In this document: positions 61,533-64,000 of the stretch, piece by piece
Numbering within the stretch: the stretch's first letter is position 1
Layout of the letters: each line of letters opens with the position of its first letter
Assembly (NCBI RefSeq): GCF_014649015.1
Contig: NZ_BMSF01000016.1
Coordinates: 62,001-126,000, forward strand
Length of the DNA: 64,000 nt
DNA from: Streptomyces narbonensis
GTDB lineage: Bacteria; Actinomycetota; Actinomycetes; Streptomycetales; Streptomycetaceae
Direction of reading: 5' to 3'
Position numbers and translations under genes: made by a program
Notes under the pieces: model-generated
Databases searched by the model: none
What the model was told of the DNA's origin: nothing
The model's input: the letters and a program-made list of their open reading frames with translations, nothing else

Positions 61533-62954
61533 ATGGAGTGGTTCACCGCGCCCGACCTCTGGCTGAGCCGGATCGTGTTCCAGCGGGGCCTCGCCGGGCT
61601 GTACTGCGTGGCCTTCCTGTCGGCCGCCCTCCAGTTCCGGGCGCTGATGGGCGAGCGCGGCATGCTCCCCGTGCCGGAGTACGTGCGCCGGACCCGGCCC
61701 CGCCACTCCCCCTCGCTCTTCCACTGGCGCTACTCCGACACGCTGTTCGCGACCGTCGCGTGGACCGGGGCCGTGATCGCCCTGGCCCTCGTGGCGGGCG
61801 CCGGTGACATGGTGCCGCTGCCGGTGTCGATGCTGCTGTGGTTCGTGCTCTGGGTGCTCTACCTGTCGATCGTGAACGTGGGCCAGACCTGGTACTCCTT
61901 CGGCTGGGAGTCGTTGCTGCTGGAGACCGGGTTCCTCGCGGTCTTCCTCGGCAACGACGACACGGGACCGCCCGTGCTCGTCCTCCTCCTGCTGAGCTGG
62001 CTGCTCTTCCGGGTCGAGTTCGGCGCGGGTCTCATCAAGATCCGGGGCGACCGCTGCTGGCGGAACCTGACCTGTCTCTACCACCACCACGAGACCCAGC
62101 CGATGCCCGGCCCGCTGAGCTGGTTCTTCCACCACCTCCCGCGCCCCCTGCACCGGGTCGAGGCGGGGGCCAACCACGTCGTCCAGCTGTTCGTGCCGTT
62201 CCTGCTCTTCACCCCGCAGCCGGTGGCCACGGTCGCCGCCTGCCTCATGATCGCGACGCAGCTGTGGCTGGTGCTCTCCGGGAACTTCGCCTGGCTGAAC
62301 TGGCTGACCATCGTGCTCGCCGTCTCGGTCGTGGACGCCTCCTCGCTCACCGGGGCGCACCCTCAGCCGGATCCGCCGCTCTGGTACGTGGTCGTGGTCG
62401 TCGCGCTGACCGCCTTCGTCCTGTACCGGAGCTACCGCCCCGTGCGGAACCTGCTCTCCCGTGACCAGTCCATGAACCGGTCGTACGACCCGTTCCACCT
62501 GGTCAACACGTACGGCGCGTTCGGCACGGTCGGCCGGGTGAGGGACGAGATCGTCGTCGAGGGCACCGACGACCCGGCACCGGACGCGGGCACGGTGTGG
62601 CGGGAGTACGGCTTCCGGGGCAAACCCGGCGATCCACGCAGGCTGCCGCGTCAGTTCGCCCCGTACCACCTCCGCCTGGACTGGCTGATGTGGTTCGCCG
62701 CGCTCTCCCCCGGGTACGCGCGGGACTGGTTCGGGCCCTTCGTGGAGCGGCTGCTCGACGGCGACCGCGACACGCTGCGGCTGCTCGCCCACAACCCGTT
62801 CCCCGACGCGCCGCCGACGCACGTCCGCGCCCGGCTGTACCGCTACCGGTACTCGACCTGGCGCGAGCTGCGGGCGACCGGGGCCTGGTGGCACCGCACG
62901 CTGCTGCGGGAGTACCTGCCGCCGATCAGGCTCCGGGACCGCGCGGACCGGTGA
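61533..62954 (+). CDS. lipase maturation factor family membrane protein
   Basis: A 473-aa protein with about eight membrane helices in the N-terminal two thirds and a soluble C-terminal domain. Signatures of the LMF1/LMF2-like family are VNVGQTWYSFGWESLLLETGFLAVFL, FRVEFGAGLIKIRGDRCWRNLTCLYHHHETQPMP and NTYGAFGTVGRVRDEIVVEGT. The ATG at 61533 follows GGAAG. In animals LMF1 helps lipases fold in the ER; the bacterial role is unknown. Confidence 0.92.
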   Translation: MEWFTAPDLWLSRIVFQRGLAGLYCVAFLSAALQFRALMGERGMLPVPEYVRRTRPRHSPSLFHWRYSDTLFATVAWTGAVIALALVAGAGDMVPLPVSMLLWFVLWVLYLSIVNVGQTWYSFGWESLLLETGFLAVFLGNDDTGPPVLVLLLLSWLLFRVEFGAGLIKIRGDRCWRNLTCLYHHHETQPMPGPLSWFFHHLPRPLHRVEAGANHVVQLFVPFLLFTPQPVATVAACLMIATQLWLVLSGNFAWLNWLTIVLAVSVVDASSLTGAHPQPDPPLWYVVVVVALTAFVLYRSYRPVRNLLSRDQSMNRSYDPFHLVNTYGAFGTVGRVRDEIVVEGTDDPAPDAGTVWREYGFRGKPGDPRRLPRQFAPYHLRLDWLMWFAALSPGYARDWFGPFVERLLDGDRDTLRLLAHNPFPDAPPTHVRARLYRYRYSTWRELRATGAWWHRTLLREYLPPIRLRDRADR

Positions 62955-62977
62955 CGGGCGCGTCCCCGCACGGAACG

Positions 62978-63018
62978 CACCGGTGCCCCCGGCCGGAGGG
63001 CGGTCGGGGGCACCGGTG
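62978..63018. terminator. hairpin between convergent genes
   Basis: CACCGGTGCCCCCG (62978-62991) and its exact complement (63005-63018) form a 14-bp stem with a 13-nt loop, between the LMF-family gene and the convergent 56-aa gene. Confidence 0.85.
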
Positions 63019-63057
63019 GAGCAAGGGTCACGTCCAGGCGGTCAGGGCACCGGAGGC

Positions 63058-63228
63058 TCAGTCGATACCGGGCAGGATGTGGGGCTCTGCGAGGTCGTCC
63101 TCGTAGCCCGCCAGCCGGATCGGGGCCGCGTGGGCCCACACTTCGAGGCTCCCGAGCTCGCCGTTCCGGCGGGGCCGGTCCTGGGGTTCGGCCGGTCTCG
63201 GTTCCTGCTTCGTCAGTTCGGTTGTCAC
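63058..63228 (-). CDS. 56-aa small protein with strong ribosome site
   Basis: Not recognised. It starts at GTG 63228, preceded by AAGGGAG at 6-7 nt, a better site than most genes here. The peptide has a hydrophilic first half (TTELTKQEPRPAEPQDRPRR) and a second half reading LEVWAHAAPIRLAGYEDDL then AEPHILPGID-stop. It lacks Cys, a membrane span or a signal peptide. Leader-plus-conserved-tail organisation resembles ribosomally made peptide precursors, but no modifying enzyme is seen within the window. It has its own terminator downstream. Confidence 0.65.
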   Translation of the reverse strand: MTTELTKQEPRPAEPQDRPRRNGELGSLEVWAHAAPIRLAGYEDDLAEPHILPGID

Positions 63229-63448
63229 CGCGCACTCCCTTGTGTCGCGTCCAGTGGGACTTGCCGTCGGTCGCGGTGGCGCCGTTCATCGGGCGGGACC
63301 GCGGCCTTGGTGGGAGGCCAGTCCCCGGACCGGCCGTGAGGAAGTGGTGTCTCCTCGGTGGCCGACCGTGGACATCAGAGTAACCAAATGAGCGCGTCCG
63401 CGCTCTACCGGGCTCACAAGTGTGATGCGATCGAGTGAATGAGACCGA

Positions 63449-63482
63449 AAAGAGCGCTCTACCAGGGGGTAGAGCGCTCTTT
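63449..63482. terminator. 15-bp hairpin
   Basis: AAAGAGCGCTCTACC (63449-63463) pairs perfectly with its complement (63468-63482) around an AGGG loop. It is placed to end minus-strand transcription from the SDR gene. A smaller palindrome, GAGCGCG-TC-CGCGCTC, lies at 63390-63405 upstream of the 56-aa gene and might be an operator. Confidence 0.8.
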
Positions 63483-63502
63483 CCGGAACGGCGCATGGCC
63501 GC

Positions 63503-63664
63503 GGAACGGCCGGGGGCGGGAGCCGCCCAGAGCCGAGGAACGGCCGGGGGCGGGAGCCGCCCAGGGCCGAGGAACGGCCGGGGGCGGGAGCCGCCCAGGG
63601 CCGAGGAACGGCCGGGGGCGGGAGCCGCCCAGGGCCGAGGAACGGCCGGGGGCGGGAGCCGCCG
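63503..63664. repeat. 34-bp tandem repeat at the SDR gene 3' end
   Basis: Units beginning GGAACGGCCGGGGGCGGGAG start at 63503, 63537, 63571, 63605 and 63639; the last is partial. Copies two to four are identical and the first differs by one base. The array touches the SDR stop codon at 63666. The 63229-63502 part of this gap has two palindromes and no gene. Confidence 0.95.
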
Positions 63665-63665
63665 C

Positions 63666-64000
63666 CTACCAGTTGGCGGGGGCGTAGTCCTTCAGGAAGC
63701 AGCCGTAGAGGTCCTCGCCGGCCTCGCCGCGCACGACCGGGTCGTAGACCCGGGCGGCGCCGTCGACCAGGTCGAGCGGGGCGTGGAAGCCCTCCTCGGC
63801 CAGGCGCAGCTTGTCGAAGTGCGGACGCTCGTCGGTGATCCAGCCGGTGTCGACCGAGGTCATGAGGATGCCGTCGGTCTGGAACATCTCCTGGCCGCTG
63901 GTCCGCGTCACCATGTTCATCGCGGCCTTCGCCGCGTTGGTGTTCGGGTGCCCGGCGCCCTTGTATCCGCGGCTGAATACGCCCTCCATCGCCGAGACGT
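63666..64000 (-). CDS. SDR-family oxidoreductase, C-terminal fragment
   Basis: About 110 C-terminal residues of a short-chain dehydrogenase; the start lies beyond the window. NTNAAKAAMNMVTRTSGQEM is the catalytic helix with the conserved Lys, followed by ILMTSVDTGWITDE, the usual nicotinamide-binding turn. Four residues before the Lys is Thr rather than the catalytic Tyr. The end, LDLVDGAARVYDPVV and CFLKDYAPANW, is typical of large SDRs of unknown substrate. The open frame continues to the window edge. Confidence 0.85.
   Translation of the reverse strand, partial: VSAMEGVFSRGYKGAGHPNTNAAKAAMNMVTRTSGQEMFQTDGILMTSVDTGWITDERPHFDKLRLAEEGFHAPLDLVDGAARVYDPVVRGEAGEDLYGCFLKDYAPANW

Overview
The window is very G+C-rich actinobacterial chromosome, almost certainly Streptomyces. 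Supporting evidence: third-position G/C bias in every gene, frequent GTG starts, ATGA/GTGA start-stop overlaps, a MelC1/MelC2 tyrosinase pair, ergothioneine genes, a PAS-GGDEF-EAL protein of the RmdA type, a PP2C/SpoIIE phosphatase with its own ATPase domain, and GGAGG-type ribosome sites. No tRNA, rRNA, CRISPR array, insertion sequence or prophage was seen. The first gene (thiolase) and the last (SDR oxidoreductase) are cut by the window edges.

Layout. 1-7 kb: thiolase, a LacI regulator divergent from an MFS transporter with a double palindromic operator between them, an alpha/beta hydrolase, and an NfeD-like/flotillin pair. 7-14.4 kb: a PARG-like macrodomain protein, a tightly coupled egtABCD ergothioneine operon, and a convergent two-gene operon resembling olsB-olsA (ornithine lipid). 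14.5-24.6 kb: an orphan sugar-binding lipoprotein with DasR-like sites, dodecin, a HAD hydrolase, a compact class II lanthipeptide locus (precursor, attenuator hairpin, LanM), a class II UvrA on a probably leaderless transcript, and the tyrosinase operon. 24.8-29.4 kb: succinate dehydrogenase/fumarate reductase (C-A-B) with a divergent LysR regulator. 29.5-34.8 kb: a large protein with a TerD-like C-terminus, the GGDEF-EAL protein, and a coupled SAM-dependent methyltransferase.

35.4-41.5 kb is cell-surface territory: a proline-rich exported protein, a DUF4239 membrane protein, two paralogous exported proteins ending in a shared Gly-rich motif plus membrane anchor, a class F sortase, a polysaccharide deacetylase and a CapA-like lipoprotein. 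41.7-48.8 kb: an ECF sigma factor, a thioesterase, then a LytTR regulator, DUF485 protein, SSS-family symporter and LytS-type kinase in one operon. Symporter and kinase are joined by repeat-built mini-ORFs that keep stop/start overlap. A DNA glycosylase follows upstream. 48.8-64 kb: two coupled membrane proteins, an OmpR-type two-component system, a Tap-like peptidase, a wax ester synthase/DGAT, the PP2C regulator, a lipoprotein, a three-gene operon (YndJ-like, DUF1990, lipase maturation factor) behind a promoter with two palindromic operators, a 56-residue small gene, and the SDR fragment.

The most interesting items are the lanthipeptide locus with core CSSCTGSWHSYCC, the sortase flanked by two substrates sharing a non-LPXTG motif, and the repeat-derived mini-ORF chain. 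G+C-rich minisatellites are also unusually common near gene ends. All functional calls come from reading the sequence and family knowledge; no database search was run.
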